From assembly GCF_040436345.1 (NCBI RefSeq), contig NC_133224.1, positions 13,229,703-13,293,702 of the forward strand: DNA of 64,000 nucleotides, in the 5' to 3' direction. A model generated the notes under the pieces. The model saw only the letters and a program-made list of their open reading frames with translations. It was not told the DNA's origin and searched no databases. How positions within the stretch are numbered: the stretch's first letter is position 1; each line of letters begins with the position of its first letter. The position numbers and the translations under genes are program-made. Below are positions 12,184 to 26,700 of this stretch, in pieces. This DNA is from Pagrus major. Lineage: Eukaryota; Chordata; Actinopteri; Spariformes; Sparidae.

Positions 12184-13885
12184 GTTTGTTTGTTTGTTTG
12201 TTTATTGATTTAAATATACAGAGACAATGCACATTAATAAACATTTCTGTAAACATGCCGGTTTAGCCACGTTGGCTAATTTTCAACCGTAGTCTCTGGG
12301 GCAGGTGACTTGAGCACTACAATAATTAAAAATGCATTAAAAATAAACAAACACAAAACAGTACTGTGCCTACTTATAAAGTACAGTATACAATACAATA
12401 TATTACAGTGCATACAATAAAATACCTTCATTACAGTTTCAGAACAGATGGTCACATAATTGACCGTCTCTCAACCATAGTTTTAAATTTCTTTTAAAAG
12501 AAAGATAAGTGTCATACTCCCTGAGCTGCACTGGAAGAGTATTCCAGGTGTGAGTAGCTCTCACCGAGAAGGCTGCCTGACCAAAAGCAGTCCTTCTTTT
12601 TGGAACTACACAGTCCCCTCTGCTGACAGACCTAGTATGTCTGTCAGTGGATGTTTTCTGTGTAATAAAAGTACCAAGGGGGGGGGGGGGGAGCCAAGCC
12701 ATGTAGGATCTTATAAGTGAGACAGGCATCTTTGAATTTAATGAAGTTGTCCCAGCTCAATAGATTGTAATTTGAAATGCTGTGACAGTGATGATAAGTA
12801 TTTGACTTCTTGTCCAGTACTTTCACAGCCTGATGGTAAACTACTTGTACAGATTTTAATGTTGTACAAGAGGCTTGTGCCCAGCTGGTCAAACAGTATG
12901 ACAGGTGTGACATAATGATAGCATTAAAATACAATACCGCTGCTTTTGTTGACAGTGAGTTTCTGATGTGGCGGAAATTTGATAAATGAAACTTTGCTGT
13001 GTTTACTACTAATTTAATTGGTTTTTTGAATGTAAGATTTGAATCAATTTTTATTCCAAGATATTTATATTCAGACACAACTGTCAACTTTTCCCTAGTA
13101 ACATAGACATCAGGTAATACGGTATTCATCGAACTTTTAGTAAAAATCATGCATACCGTTTTCTTAGTGTTTAGATGCAGACATGAATTTTTCAGCCATT
13201 CGACAACCGGGGTGATCGCTGCCGTTAACTTATTTGCAGCTTGCTGCTTGGTTGCTGCATGAACATAAATGACCGTATCATCTGCATACATCTGCATGTC
13301 AGACTCACTGCATACAGATGGAAGATCATTTATGTAAAGACTAAACAACAGTGGTCCCAATATGGAACCTTGGGGGACACCAAAACTACAACCAAGGACA
13401 GAGGATAACTCACCATTTGCCCTAACTCTCTGAGTTCTACCTTCAAGATAAGACTTCATGTATCTGATGGTATTAGGGGAGAAGTTGTACCGAGAAAGCT
13501 TAGTGAGAAGGACACCGTGATGCACAGTGTCGAAGGCTTTCTTTAGATCTAAAAGTGCGGCTGCAACAACTCCCCCCTTATCAAGCTTAGATCTAATATT
13601 CTCCAAGAGAAAGCATATTGCAGTCTCCGTTGAATGTTTTGATCTAAAACCAAACTGCATGGGGTGCAATCCAAAGGGACTGGTGTTAAGGTGATTTATC
13701 AGTTGTTCTGCTACATGTTTTTCTGCTATTTTCGACAAGACAGGAAGTATACTAATTGGTCTATAATTTGATACTTCAGAGAATGTACCTGCCTTGTATA
13801 TAGGGGTTATTATAGCTTCCTTCCATGCTTCTGGAAATACAACTTCACTATAGGATCTGTTAATAATAGTTGTGAAACTGTGTGA
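12184..13885 (-). mobile_element. CR1/L2-type LINE, 5'-truncated
   Basis: The minus strand encodes the reverse transcriptase and C-terminal part of a non-LTR retrotransposon, starting mid-domain near 13885. A 3' untranslated region follows, ending in AATAAA and a CAAA repeat at 12184-12225. The endonuclease and any ORF1 are missing, as expected from incomplete reverse transcription. I saw no clear target-site duplication. Confidence 0.8.
12439..13885 (-). pseudogene. LINE reverse transcriptase, frameshifted
   Basis: Motifs in order on the minus strand: NYRPISILP, then KAFDTVHHGVLL (first catalytic Asp), GVPQGSILGPLLFSLYINDL, MYADDTVIY (catalytic YADD) and KYLGIKID. The frame is open from about 13870 to a run of 14 G (12678-12691, C on the coding strand). 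There the reading changes frame: the upstream frame ends at 12644, while the true C-terminal region (ATHTWNTLPVQLRE) continues in another frame to 12439. The homopolymer is therefore an indel, or a sequencing length error. The family is CR1/L2/Jockey-like rather than RTE or L1; the exact clade is uncertain. Confidence 0.8.
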
Positions 13886-14275
13886 ATGTTAAGCTTGGCT
13901 AATCACGTTCTCACGTTCTAATCAATCTTCTCATCTTATTCTCTGACAGAATGTAAATATGTGCACAATATTTTCCAAAAAGGCTCTTAAAACCCAGAAT
14001 ACACCACCTGCTCAACACCAAACAGGAGAACCAACAACATTAGCAGTTAGCTGGTGAACATTATGGACAATTTAGCTGCTAAAGAGCCAGATATTTTTGT
14101 CAGGAGAAGGTGGAGACCAAAATAGAGCTAAGAGGAGTGTGAAAATCAGACTTGTTTTGCACTTACTGGTTATTTCTGTTAGAAAGGAATAATATGACAG
14201 ATAGTATTACAGTAAACTGTTTTATGTACCAGTAAGAAATGACACAATCAGAATCTTGTTTCATTTCTTTTTCAG

Positions 14276-14481
14276 CTCCTGGCCGATCATGTGACCTGGT
14301 AAAAAGCTCACAAACACAATATCAACAAACAACCAGAGGAAGATGCAGCTTCTCCTCAAGAGAAAGACATCCCGTGGTTTGCTGAAGTCCCCGTCTGAAT
14401 TGTGTTTCTGAGAGTGATCCTGCCTCTGTTTGGAGCCGGTCCTTGAAGACCTTGCAGGACGTGGGCTTGTGACTGACAGTG
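14276..14481 (+). promoter_or_regulatory. frem1: Probable 5' untranslated part of first frem1 coding exon, with uORFs
   Basis: A pyrimidine tract and acceptor (TTTCTTTTTCAG) end at 14275, so the coding exon probably begins at 14276. The leader would contain a start-stop ATGTGA at 14289 and a 22-codon open frame from 14343 to 14411, both upstream of the frem1 start at 14482. They could lower translation if the leader is used. This depends on the acceptor being real. Confidence 0.4.
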
Positions 14482-14724
14482 ATGGGTTCACGGGGTCAAA
14501 CACTGGCCTGGGCCTTGTTTTCAGTGCTTCTGCTGGCAATGACCCATTCATCACACTGTTCCCTTGTGAAAGTCAATAAGGGTTTAAAGGTGAAACGAGG
14601 GCAGTCGACCTACCTCCAGGAGGGTGACCTGCAATTCCATATTCCCCGTCAGAAGGATGCATGCAAGGTGGAGGTGGTGCTAAATGAGCCCATCACTCAG
14701 CGAGTGGGAAAACTCCTGCCTCAG
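14482..14724 (+). other. frem1: frem1 exon 1: signal peptide and N-terminus
   Basis: Encodes residues 1-81. A hydrophobic core ([13 protein letters not shown]) preceded by Arg and ending near SSHC fits a secretory signal. The following [20 protein letters not shown] is almost the same as the mammalian FREM1 N-terminus. I chose ATG 14482 because it sits directly before the signal peptide; the GTG before it is not a eukaryotic start. Confidence 0.9.
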
Positions 14725-17700
14725 GTAATGGAAAGATCCTCTCCTCATGAAAACCACAGAAGGCACTTAACCATGCAGAGTAAAACCAAGTAGTCATGCT
14801 CCCATAGCACTGTTTGACAGCTAACATGTAGGAAACTATGTCATATATTATCAGTGTTGATGTAATGATGACAAGAGCTTGGTGCTGGGTTGTAAGCTCT
14901 GATTTATTTTTCACCATTTCCAGCTTATGTTACTACAAAATGTAACTAGCCTGAAAGATCCCACAGCTGTACGCCTCAGTGTATGATGTATGGACCTCTA
15001 GCACCACCAAAGCACATGACACCTGACGAAAACAAATGAAATTGTCAGGAGTCAATGATTTAAAGATGAAATTGATAACAAGAAATACAGAGGTGAATGG
15101 AAAACCCTGTGTGGAGGCCCAGAGAGGCAAGAGAGAGAATTCTGGTGATAGATTTTCTAAATGTCTTTCCTGTGTGTATGACCTAAGAACAGGTGAAAAG
15201 ACATTACATTCCATTACATTTACAATTCTGTCTGTCAAACAAGTGGACCATCAAGAAAAAAATATCATATTTTCTTCCAAGTGAGTTTTAATTTCTCCAA
15301 CAAAATACATTTCTGCTCAGGAAAGGCATGACAATATTATATTACATGCTAACACACAATATATGTATGTTGTGTTTGGAGTGCAGAGAGAAATTAAAGG
15401 TGCAGTATGTAAGAATTGGCCTGCTGTCTGACTCAAAACATATAGCACAGGAGCTTTGGACCGGGATGGGCCCGGTCTAGCTGGACTAACTTAACATCAG
15501 TAGATATCTATGCAACCCAATACATAGACAACGCAATCGCCAAACTGTTATTTCTTCACAATTTGTTGATCATTTTAGTGGATTTTTTTTTTCACTAAAG
15601 TTCTTACATACTGCATCTTTAAAACTCTCATGGAAGAAAACATGAGTACTTTTGGGCCTGTTTAGAGCATGGGGTAGTCCTGCACTTGTGGCCAAAATGA
15701 GTATTACAACAACAAACACCAAAAAAAAAAAGAAATCACCTGGAAAAGCATTTCTTCTCGACCCGTGTCACAATTTTAATAAAAATTTAGGAAACTTAGG
15801 AATATTATCCTGGCAAAAGTTTTTTCCACCTTTTATGAAGTCATAATTCCCATCTACAAAATGCATTTATATACTTCTAATAAGCTTTACGCAAATATGT
15901 GTTGGTAGAAATGTCATTTCTGCATTATTTTTGTTTTATGTTCTTTCTATGTTTCATCCTATTTATTTGGTTGATTGTGATTTTGGTGAAATAATGAAAC
16001 AACACATCTAATCTCAGGCTTCAAATTAGCATTTACATTTTTTTCAATATTTAATCAAGTACACAATCTTTTCCTAATTTATATCAAGTGATCTGAGTTC
16101 ATTGCACTTTTGCTGCCAGGAGAGTGAAACAGTTCATTAATAAAACTGATTGAGTATTAATAGGAAAACAGATGGATAACCCGGTCTCCTACAAAATACA
16201 TTACTGTCAAGACTAAACCTTTGTGATATGATCGTGAAAAGAAAGGCTTTGTGTCCACTGGGTTTAGGTTAGGTCATGTGTAGTGTGAAAAGCCATGTTT
16301 AGGACTTCTACTGCTGACTTTTATTTTATACACATGTGGCCTGGACATCTATTTTCATTTTCTGAGCAGCCTAGCATTCAGTCAAGAAAAGAAAAGGTAT
16401 TTTTGGGGAAGAAAAGGTGGCCTTCCATACTTTCTCCTTTGTTTCCCAGTCAGACAGGCCGTCTCCTTTCTAATGACTGTGCTGACAGATACAGTCACCT
16501 GCTGAATGTCCAGGATGAGCTGTTGTTCATGCTTAAAGCAGACAAAATCTAAAAAAATAAACTTGAAACATTCCCTTTGCCATTGATAAGCCCACACATC
16601 ATTTACACCTTTCACATACCTGAGCAGTTTTTAGTTAAGTTGGAAACATTCAAGCCACTTACACCACACAGTTCAATTCATTTCATTTCCAACTGACTTT
16701 AAATCTAATTTCATGACATACCGCATGCCCACTGATCCAAGTTCTCACTGCAAGCCCAGTTTATGTATGCAATAAGGATCATAATAATTAGTTTTTGGTC
16801 AATTTAGCACCAGTTCATCAGAAACAGTTCTTGGTCAGTGTGTGGCTTCATAGTTGTAGTATGTTGGAACTACATGAGACTGGTAAGTAGTTATTTAGTT
16901 GTCTGTTCTCACATCATTCATCATAATAACCATTCCAGCAAAAACATCATTTACAGGTCTGTCATTTCCTGGTAAGTGTCTTGGAAACAACTGTGTAATT
17001 TAGTCCTGATTACAGGGAAAATAGAGATTTCCTTCAAATGAAAAGCTCCATTATGACACATTCTTCATTTATTGTTGGAAACTTTATTCTCCAAATATAT
17101 GGAATTGTATTCTTCCCTGTGGACAAATGAGACACATCATGTTCATCTGACCTCTGAATTAAATGAAGCTTTCCGTTAGTTCTTGATTTGGTATTTATTA
17201 GTTCCTTTGCAGATAAACTGAATGTAGTTTAAATCTGATCTTATATCTGGTCTTTGTTACTACGTGGTTTCTTCATGCCTAGACACAGACGTGACAGTGA
17301 ACTAGTTTTGATCAGGATTAACTGAAAATCTGATTTTGGCTTCTAGTCAGAATATAATGGAAACTACTATAAAACCACTACATGCTGAAGTTTTAAAGCT
17401 AGACTTAATTAATATCAGATTCTTCTTCTTACACATTAAAAGTTAAACCAAAAGTTAACGCAGTGCACCCTAACTCAATTTAAAACACTCAGGTGTTGTT
17501 CTGCTTCAACCTTTACTTGGTTTAAAGTTTTTGGTGGCTAATGTTAGTATTAAATATTCAGTTTATTTAGTTAATACTAACAGCACTATTATTATTGCTT
17601 AGCCCACTTAGCTCACACTGCTAAAGCCTTTGAAGTGCTGCTGGTGTGTCAGTTATGATGATACTAACTGTAAGTGTGGCTCCGTCTCTTTTTACTTTTT

Positions 17701-20700
17701 AAACACACACTAAAATTATGGAGCGCAAGCATGTAGTTGACGCGTGTCTTCTGCCACAAAAACTCCACAGTTCTTCTTTCTCACGAGGGTTTATTGAAAC
17801 CTTTCTTCAAGTTACAACAAATAATAAAAACTGTGTAGCAATCCAAAATCAGGCAATAATCATTAGCACAATTAGCACGACAGCACGGTCAAAAACTAGT
17901 GTGCTCTCCTCGCCTCCATAATCATAACTGAACCAATTACGCATACATCACGTTACGCACGTCTCAGCCAATAAGAAGAGAGCAGCTGTTATTAACTAAT
18001 AGGCACTCTTATAACCTCAAATACGGTATATAAAGGATAAATCCAACACATGTAAATTATTTATCACCTTATGTGTAATTCACAAAATGGCTCTAACACT
18101 AACACTAGTTCCACTGAGCACCACACGTATCACCCAAAATCGTTTCCACAGTAACCTCCCCAGGAAACGGGTGGATACTTGTAGCACAGTTGCACTACAT
18201 TTTAACAGTCACCACTATTATGTAATGTTTAGCACATATCAGGTAAGCTGGACAATGCTCAGGTGATTCTAACTCACTCATTGTGTTTGATTATGAAGAT
18301 CTCTCCCTTGACTTGTTCAGGTATTTGACTGCCACTATCTGGCTGATGAGGTGAAGTACGTCCACAACGGCTGTCCATTGTTAAAGGAGGACACTGTCAA
18401 GCTTCGACTGTACAGGTGCAACAGCTGCATGTACTTCAAATGGGAAATCTGCTTATTTCCTTTTTTCCCTGTGGGAGCATGATCGTCTTGTGCTTTTCTG
18501 ACCAGGTTCACAGAGACAGAGACACACACGGAGGTGTTTTCTCTCCATGTGGACATTATGGAACCTGAATGCAGCATCATAAAGCTGGGGCCCAAATCCC
18601 TGGAGGTTCCTGAGTTCTATGGTCTCTCTGATGTCGTGGATGGTAATGTGCTGTCCTTCCACTATGAGAGGAGGTCTAGCCTGGAGTGTAGCATCCATCT
18701 GAGTGGCCACGACACCCACCTGCCAGCCCACGGCCAACTGGTCACCGGAGAGCCCGAGAAAGCCATGAAGAGAGGGGATGAGCCAGAGAGCTTTATCCAC
18801 TTACGTCAGCAGCTAGGTAAACTATGGAAATGTGTGGCTGAGAGCTGATTAAAGATTAATTTAACTGTCATTATGCACCACAAAATTATCAAATGACATT
18901 TCTGTTGTATATTCCCTAAGCCAGACACAAACACAACAAAAATTAGACTATACAGATGAATCAAAAATAATCATGAAGTCAGAAAAATAAACCATTCATT
19001 CATTCATGAGGAGTGAAGCTGCTCTGTAGTCTGGTGGTAGAGCAGCAGATACTTCCTCTGTTTATTAATTCAACATTCTGATGAGTTGATATGAAAATGC
19101 AGTGTCCTTTTAGTGACAGAAGGATGACATTATCTAGATGTCACACTCAATAAGTAAAACAAGAATACAAAAAGTGAATCTCTCCATGCTTGTGTAACTT
19201 TTTAGATAATAAAGCCAGAGCGATGTGTAAATCTGAGGACTGCCTGAAGGGTCTGAAGCTGCTGAAGTTTACCAAAATTCCCTGTGATGACTTCCTAATG
19301 ACGGGGCTGAGGTATCAGCACATAGACCCTCCATCGCCAGACGTAGACTACATCGCAATCAGACTGGACCTTAAGGACACCCGGAGTGGCAGCATATATC
19401 AGGTCATCTGTCCGTGTTAATGCTAACAACTTTGTATTTCTTTGTTTTTTACTACCTGTCACTGTCATTTTACATGAGAATACTGTATCAAGACATGGTA
19501 CTAATGAGTGCTACAGCAGTATATTTGACCACTACTGGCCTGTTGTTGAGTAGTTTTGAGTTTGAGCTATAACATGTACTGGATAGCAGCACATAATACT
19601 GGACTTTAATTGTGAGTATTAGTTTAGGTGATCAGATACTGTTGTAGATATTATTTGATTATTTACTCATCTGTTTTATTTAATTAGCCTGTCTTGACCT
19701 GTTTTTTTGCTCTTTTATTGACTTTATTTTAACACTAAATAAACTCCATAAGAGACCCAAATCTTCAAAGATGGACATCATACCTCTGCCCAGATTTAAA
19801 AAAAAGAGATGCTAAATAGACAAAAACTACCTGGAAATGCTGGTCATTGTGTTTTCTCTGTGCAGTCTGAGCAGGCCTGGATTCCAGTGCGGATAATCGG
19901 TGCAATGCCAAACCAGCCTCCCAAACCGTCCTTCATGTCCATGTTTATCCTGGAGGTGGACCAGTTCATCCTCACGCCACTCTCCACTGCTACACTAGAC
20001 GCTGAGGACGAGGAAACTCTCAAACAGCTTTTGGTTTTCAACATCACCAAACCCCCTGCAGACGGTTTCATCACCCATCTGTCCGACCACACTCGCCCAG
20101 TCTCCTCCTTTAGCTGGCTCGACCTCAATGACATGCTCATCGGGTATCAACCTCCAAACTCCTCACACAGCCAGCGCCGAACTTACCAGGTAGCACGCCT
20201 TCTTTGACTTTGTACAGTCAGAACATTACACAGTTAGTTTGGTGTTGTCAGTGGTTTATGAAGCTCTTTGTAATCTTCCCATACAGGTGGAATTTGAGGT
20301 TCATGATTTTTTCTTTGAGAAGAGCCAATCAATGACTGTTCATGTGTCTGTGAGGAACGCAGATACGAATGCACCCAGAGTGTCTTGGAACATGGGTATG
20401 CTATCATCACCACACTACAATGCACAAAAACCAAAAAGCAGAGAAATGCAAGACACATGAATGCTAATATTTTAATGTGTCTGTTAATTGTTAACTATCC
20501 CATGAGATAACAGTTATGTCTGGTGCATAAATACATGCATAGTTACACCAGAGATCTGACTCTCTGATGTTGTTGGTATCCTTCAGAAAGAGACTTGGCA
20601 TATACTGGGTACTTAGCAAAATATTTCCCTCTATGAACAATCTGTCTCCCAGGTCTCAGTCTGTTAGAGGGTCAGTCCCGGCCAATCACGTGGGAGCAGC

Positions 20701-23700
20701 TCCAGCTCGTGGACAACGACAACCTGAACGCTGTTCGTATCATCACTGTGGACGGCCTGCAGCACGGACGGCTCACTGTCAGAGGTACTGACACAACAAC
20801 CACACACTCTGTCTGCTTACCTCTGTTTTAGTCATTTTAAGCTATAATAAAACATTTTAGGTTAAATCTGCGTGGCTTTACTGCAAATATGTAAATCCAT
20901 TATGAGCTGGATCAAGGTTGATTTATTTTAGCATTCTAGATCACAGGGTCCTACAACAAAATGCAAACTTTCACAGTATATTAAAAGAAGAAACAATGCT
21001 TTTTTGAAATATGACTTTTGTTTTTGATTGTTACTGTCAAATCCAGGTGGAAAGGGCTTCATGTTCACCATTAATGACATCAAAGCAGGCGTGGTTCGTT
21101 ATCACCACGACGACAGCGACTCCACCAAAGACTTCATCATCTTCCGGATCACTGACGGCCACCATCAGACCCGACACAAGTTCCCCATCAAGATCCTGCC
21201 GAAGGACGACAGCCCTCCGTTCCTCATCACCAACATGCTGCTAGAGGTGTCAGAGGGCCAGATGGCTTTACTGAGAGGCTCCATCCTCCAGGCCTCAGAC
21301 ATGGACTCCAGCGATGACTACATCCTCTTTAACATCACCCGCCCCCCACAGGCAGGAGAGGTCATGAAAATCCCAGGACCGGGGCTCACAGGTCAGACTT
21401 TATCTTTTATTTTGTCCAACATGGAGCTCAGTTTTGTTTTTAACCAAATCATGTTTCTGTTGGTTTGAATCCAGGTTATCCTGTCAGACACTTTCTGCAG
21501 AAAGACCTGTCTCAGTCCATGGTTTACTATCGACATCTAGGAAATGAGGTGTTCGATGACTCCTTTGAGGTGGTGCTGTCGGATTTCCACGACCCCCCCA
21601 ACCTGTCTGAGACTCAAGTGGGTAACAACAACACATCCTGAAAATACTGTTGTTTAGTGAGTCACTACAGGACAAGATGAGAAGACACCATTTCAATTTA
21701 TTCTGAGTGATCATTATCAAATCCTCTAAGCGTCTACACAGGTTTACACTAGTTGGCTTTTTCGAGTACAGTGAGGTTTACATCTGCAGGCCACATATGT
21801 CTGTAACATATTTCATGAAAATCCATCCAGAAGTATGAAATAAAATGAAAAAATGATATGAACCAAAGTGGTGGAAGACCGATAGACTAACTGACTGAAG
21901 GTAGCTAGCTAAAACAAAAAGGGAGAATCAATGGGAGAAACATCTGTTGTAGTTTCATTGTTCTACTTGACAAATGTCAACACAGAACTGTAATTGCTAT
22001 CTGATCTATGTTGGTGTCCTTGTGGTGCAGGTGTTGATGGTTCACATAGAGCCTGTTCCAGACCAACCACCTAAAGAGGTCCCTGGGTCCAGCCGATGTC
22101 TTGTGATCAAAGAAACAGAAGTGCTCCATATAACACGACAACAGCTTCACTTTGTAGACCAGGAGTCTCCAGACAGTGAGCTCACATTCACAGTCACCAC
22201 TCCACCTTTCTACACCGGTCCTCATAGGTTAGTATGTCCTCACCTTCAGAAAGCACAGTGGACACCAAACAGTGGAACAGTCCGTCTGAATAATGTGTTG
22301 TCGTCCTCCTGAGCAGCGGTCCGGACGCTGGGAGGTTGTTCTTAGTCGACAGCATACCCAAATTCACCAAAGACTCCAATGCACCAGTCCTGAGGCTCTT
22401 CACACAGGTGATTCTTTCTATTTTTTTATTCAGGAATACATTATGGGTCCATGAGACTGGCTTATCCACAACATATCCATTGTTTTCCTTTTGGTTTGCG
22501 TCCAGCATGCAGTGAACTTCATGAAAGTCGCCTTCATGCCTCCCATCATGGACATCGGCCCTTACCCTCAGTATATCCAAATGATCCTCTCTGTGACCAA
22601 CCACCTGGGCAAAACAGTCACTGGCATCTGCTTCAACATCACTGTGGTGCCAGTGGACAACCAGCCACCACAGGTGGAAAATACAATTGTATCATTCTTA
22701 ACTAATTCCTTCCTTGTGGATATGTGGATATATAGAAAAAGTGTTGATCTGTTCTGTTGCAGGTCATTACCAACCCTCTGACTGTAGATGAGGGAGGGGA
22801 GTGCTGGCTTGGCCCTGAGCACCTACTGCTGTCAGACGTGGACTCCATGGAAGAAGTCCTGCAGGTGGAGCTTCAGAGGGACCCACAGCATGGAGCTCTG
22901 CAGCTTGGCAGCCTCCTGCTCAAACCAGGCCATGTTTTCACTGTGCAAGACCTGAAAAGCCTTAAAGTTAGGTCAGATATCCTGCTTCACTGTTTCTCCA
23001 TTTCATGTGGTATTTACGCCTAAATAGTACGCTCTGAATATGAATGGGGGAAAAAAAACCTGATTTAAAAATCATTTAATACATGGCCGCTCACTCAGTA
23101 AATTAAGGGGACTTGGATCCTAGTATCATTTTGCATCTTAACAACACTACATAATAGGTGTTTGCGTTTGCTTTTTCTTTTTTCTTTATGGAAACACCTT
23201 TAAAATGCAGGTCAGTACAACACCACGTCTACAGCCTCAACAAAAAGCAGAGGACCAGACATACTGCTCTCTGACAGTCAACAAAACTAACCACATGACC
23301 ACTAGAGGGCAGAATATAGCTGATAGCTGGTTAAAACGTACTGAACATTTCTCTGTGGATTGAAGTTTTGATACTTTAACAGTATTTATATAGAACCTAG
23401 ACCTGCTTCATATTAAAAAAGACAGGAAATGTCATATTCTGCAATATGGGACCTTTTTAATAAAGTCACATTATGTCAAACTTGTGTGTGTAGTTTAGCT
23501 TGTTGTGGAGTTCTGCTCCAAAGGGGCCACAAAGAAAGTTAAAGAAAGACTAGGACCACTTTAAAGTAAAATCATTAGTTCATTAAGTACACAAATAAAG
23601 AAGTTATTGATGAAAGTAGTGATTGTAAAAATCAATGTAAAAGACCACAATCATCTAATCAAGTGTTTGAAAGAAGACCTTGATGTGAGCTCAGGTCCCA

Positions 23701-26700
23701 CATTAAGAATATTACCATCTCCCATAATCATACACCAGGTGGAAAATCCCAATATCAGTTTATCTCTGTGTGTTCATAAGAACAATCGCATAATAGATGA
23801 TTCTGATAGTTGCCAAGTGTCTGAAGTGTTTTGAAGAAAGATGGTGGCAGGAAGCTGAGTAATCAGATTCTCTCATCTGCATGTTCCACATCGTCAGATT
23901 GTTTATTTCATCAATGAGCACATCTTAATTCTGTCTGTCATTTGTCATTCAGGTACAGTCACGACAGCTCAGAGACTGTAGAGGACAGCATTGAATTGAC
24001 TGCGACAGATGGCACCAATCCAGTCAGTTTTGTCCTGCAAGTGAAGGTGATTCTTCTCATCTGACAAAATAATGGACTTCCTTTAGGAATGCACTGTCTG
24101 AATGCTGTCCACTCTTGATCCTTCTTTGCCGTCAGAAAATCAAATGAACCATTCATTGTTTCATGTCATCTCCAGGTGAAACCCGTCAATGACGAGGTCC
24201 CGGTGTTGGTTCCTGGTTTGAAGCCGGTTCTCAGCTGTGCAGAGGGACAGGAAATAGTCATCACAGCAGAGTTTATCTACGCCACCGATGCAGACAGCGA
24301 CAACAGCACCCTGACCTTCCTGATCGCCCGGCAGCCGTATCATGGTGTGGTTCTCCGGAGCGGTGTCATCGTCGATCGCTTCATCCAGGCCGACATCACT
24401 GCAGGGATCATCGCCTACAAACACACAGGTGGGCTTCAGGCTGAAGTGTTTAAAGATGTTCTGTATAGCCACACATTGAATTTCCCCAACGAGATTGATA
24501 CAAATATAAAAAAAGTCTGCTGTTACACAGAGAGAGGACAGTAGAGTACAGTTTGGACCGTCTCTAAATGCTTTGTATATAACTGTGGTTCAGGGCTGGA
24601 GATTGGACTCACTCCTCGCCGTGACACCATCACCTTTGTTATTTCTGATGGAGACACGGAAAAGTCTGCTGCATGCTGTGATGGAGGAAAACCCAGCAGG
24701 ACCAGAGGCACGGCTCAGCACAGCCTGCCTGTGTACGACCTCCACATCACAGTGTTCCCGGTCGACAGCCAGCCACCCTCACTTACAACAGGTGGGCCAT
24801 TTCTAAAGCAGTCAGCTGGTGTCCAGAGAAGCAGCTCTGAGCCGGAGCTTCACTTACAAATGGAAAGAAGTAACTCACCACTTTGTACTTACTCAGGGTC
24901 GACCTCCAGGTGTTTTCACTGAATGTGTTCATTAGGACTCTTCTCAGGACTGTCTGGGTCGGTTTAACATTTCCCTCCATCATTGTAATATGCCTTTTCA
25001 GTACAGAAATACTGGCATGTGATAGAAGGAAAACAGTTGTAATTTAAATGATTAATTGTTGTTGAGCATCATTTAGGTGTACCAGTTCCTGGGTTATCTT
25101 AAAGAACCTAAAAATGAAGGAAGAGTCATTACATCACTGAATCTCGCTTTGGGGCCAGACTATGGTGACAGCTGTGCTGAAGTCAATGGGAGATGATTGA
25201 GAAACACACTAAAACCCAACATATCTACATTGTATGACTTCTGATGAAGAAATGCCTCAGCCTTCAGAGAGCAGGTTAACACCTGATTTTTTTTTTTTCC
25301 AAATTATTGACAGAGCTTATCATATTGTAATCAAACGAGGCAGATATCTGCTGATGGGACTGCAACTGGACTTCACACTGCAAACAGAAGCACAAACAGG
25401 AGGCTTTGCTACAGAAATTTGATGAAAGAACAACGTGTCGATAAAAAAATCTGTGGTTGACCTCCTCTCTGAAGTGTGTTCTTTCATTTTCTAGAGGCAT
25501 TTCTTCAACAGAAGTCATACGACACAGATATGTTGGGTTTTAATGTGTTTCTTCATCATCTTCTATAGACTTCTACACAGCTGTCACCACAGTCAACCTC
25601 GGTTAGCTTCTTGTTTTGGACAAAAAAGCATCATATAAGTGTTGATATTATAGTTAAATTCACCAGATGGACACACCGATATGATAATGCTGCTTTTCTT
25701 CTGCTGTAGGTATGAAAGGCAGCCAGGTCATTCTTGATGTTGCCTGCACTTCATAATAAATAATAATAATTTTTGTTCTTGGACTTAACCTTACTGAGGA
25801 TCACTTTTAAAGGATCAGGCTGGAGATATTTTATATGAAACAAAAAAAGTTCATATGCTGATCTTGCGTGTACATTGGAGGATCTCTTAACCAAAGCAAA
25901 TTACACACATTTTACACACACAACCGCCATTTTCAAAACTAGAATCACTCACGCTGAAATGCATGAACTGAAAAGAATTTAAAGGTTGAAGTAATTTAAT
26001 TTGGCCTGCCGCCAATATACAAACACTGTGAGTCTGACGCCTGTACCTGTATTCGTCAAAGGATTTCTAATGTCTTGTCTGTAGGAGACATCTTCATGGT
26101 GGATGAGGGTGGGACTGCCCCGATAACTGCATCTCACCTGAAGGCCTCTGACGTGGACACGGTCCTGGACGAGCTGGTGATCAGTCTGATTTCTCCGCCA
26201 CAGTTTGGCTACATTGAAAATGTCCTGCCCAGTCCTGGCTTTGAGAAAAGCAACACGGGCATAAGCATAGGTAAGCATTATGATAGACACTATTATTATC
26301 AGATAGATGAAACCAAAATATCATCTATAATTTCTTCCTTGTTCCTAGCCTCCTTTTCATACAGAGACATCATTGATGGTCATGTGAACTACGTTCAGTC
26401 CAGACACCAGAGGATGGAGCCCACAGCTGACCAGTTCATGCTCTGTGTATCAGACGGCAAACACAGCTCTGCCCATGTCCCCTTCTACATTATCATTAAC
26501 CCGACTAACGATGAGATCCCAGAGTTTGTGGCCCGCAACATCACAGTAAGTTTTAACGGTCAGTTTCACCTCTGAGGGCCAAAATGAAACGTTCCCATCA
26601 GATTCTGCTCACAAGACATGGTCCATACTCACTGATGTCCTTCTGTGATGAGGTCCGAGAAGGAGAAATGAAGCAGCTGGACTCGTCAGTTTTACATGCC

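Larger units (their letters stand above)
14725..18320 (+). other. frem1: frem1 intron 1
   Basis: 3.6 kb intron. It contains the MITE at 15394-15621 and the interrupted repeat at 17500-18190. The rest is AT-rich with no other recognised content. Confidence 0.85.
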
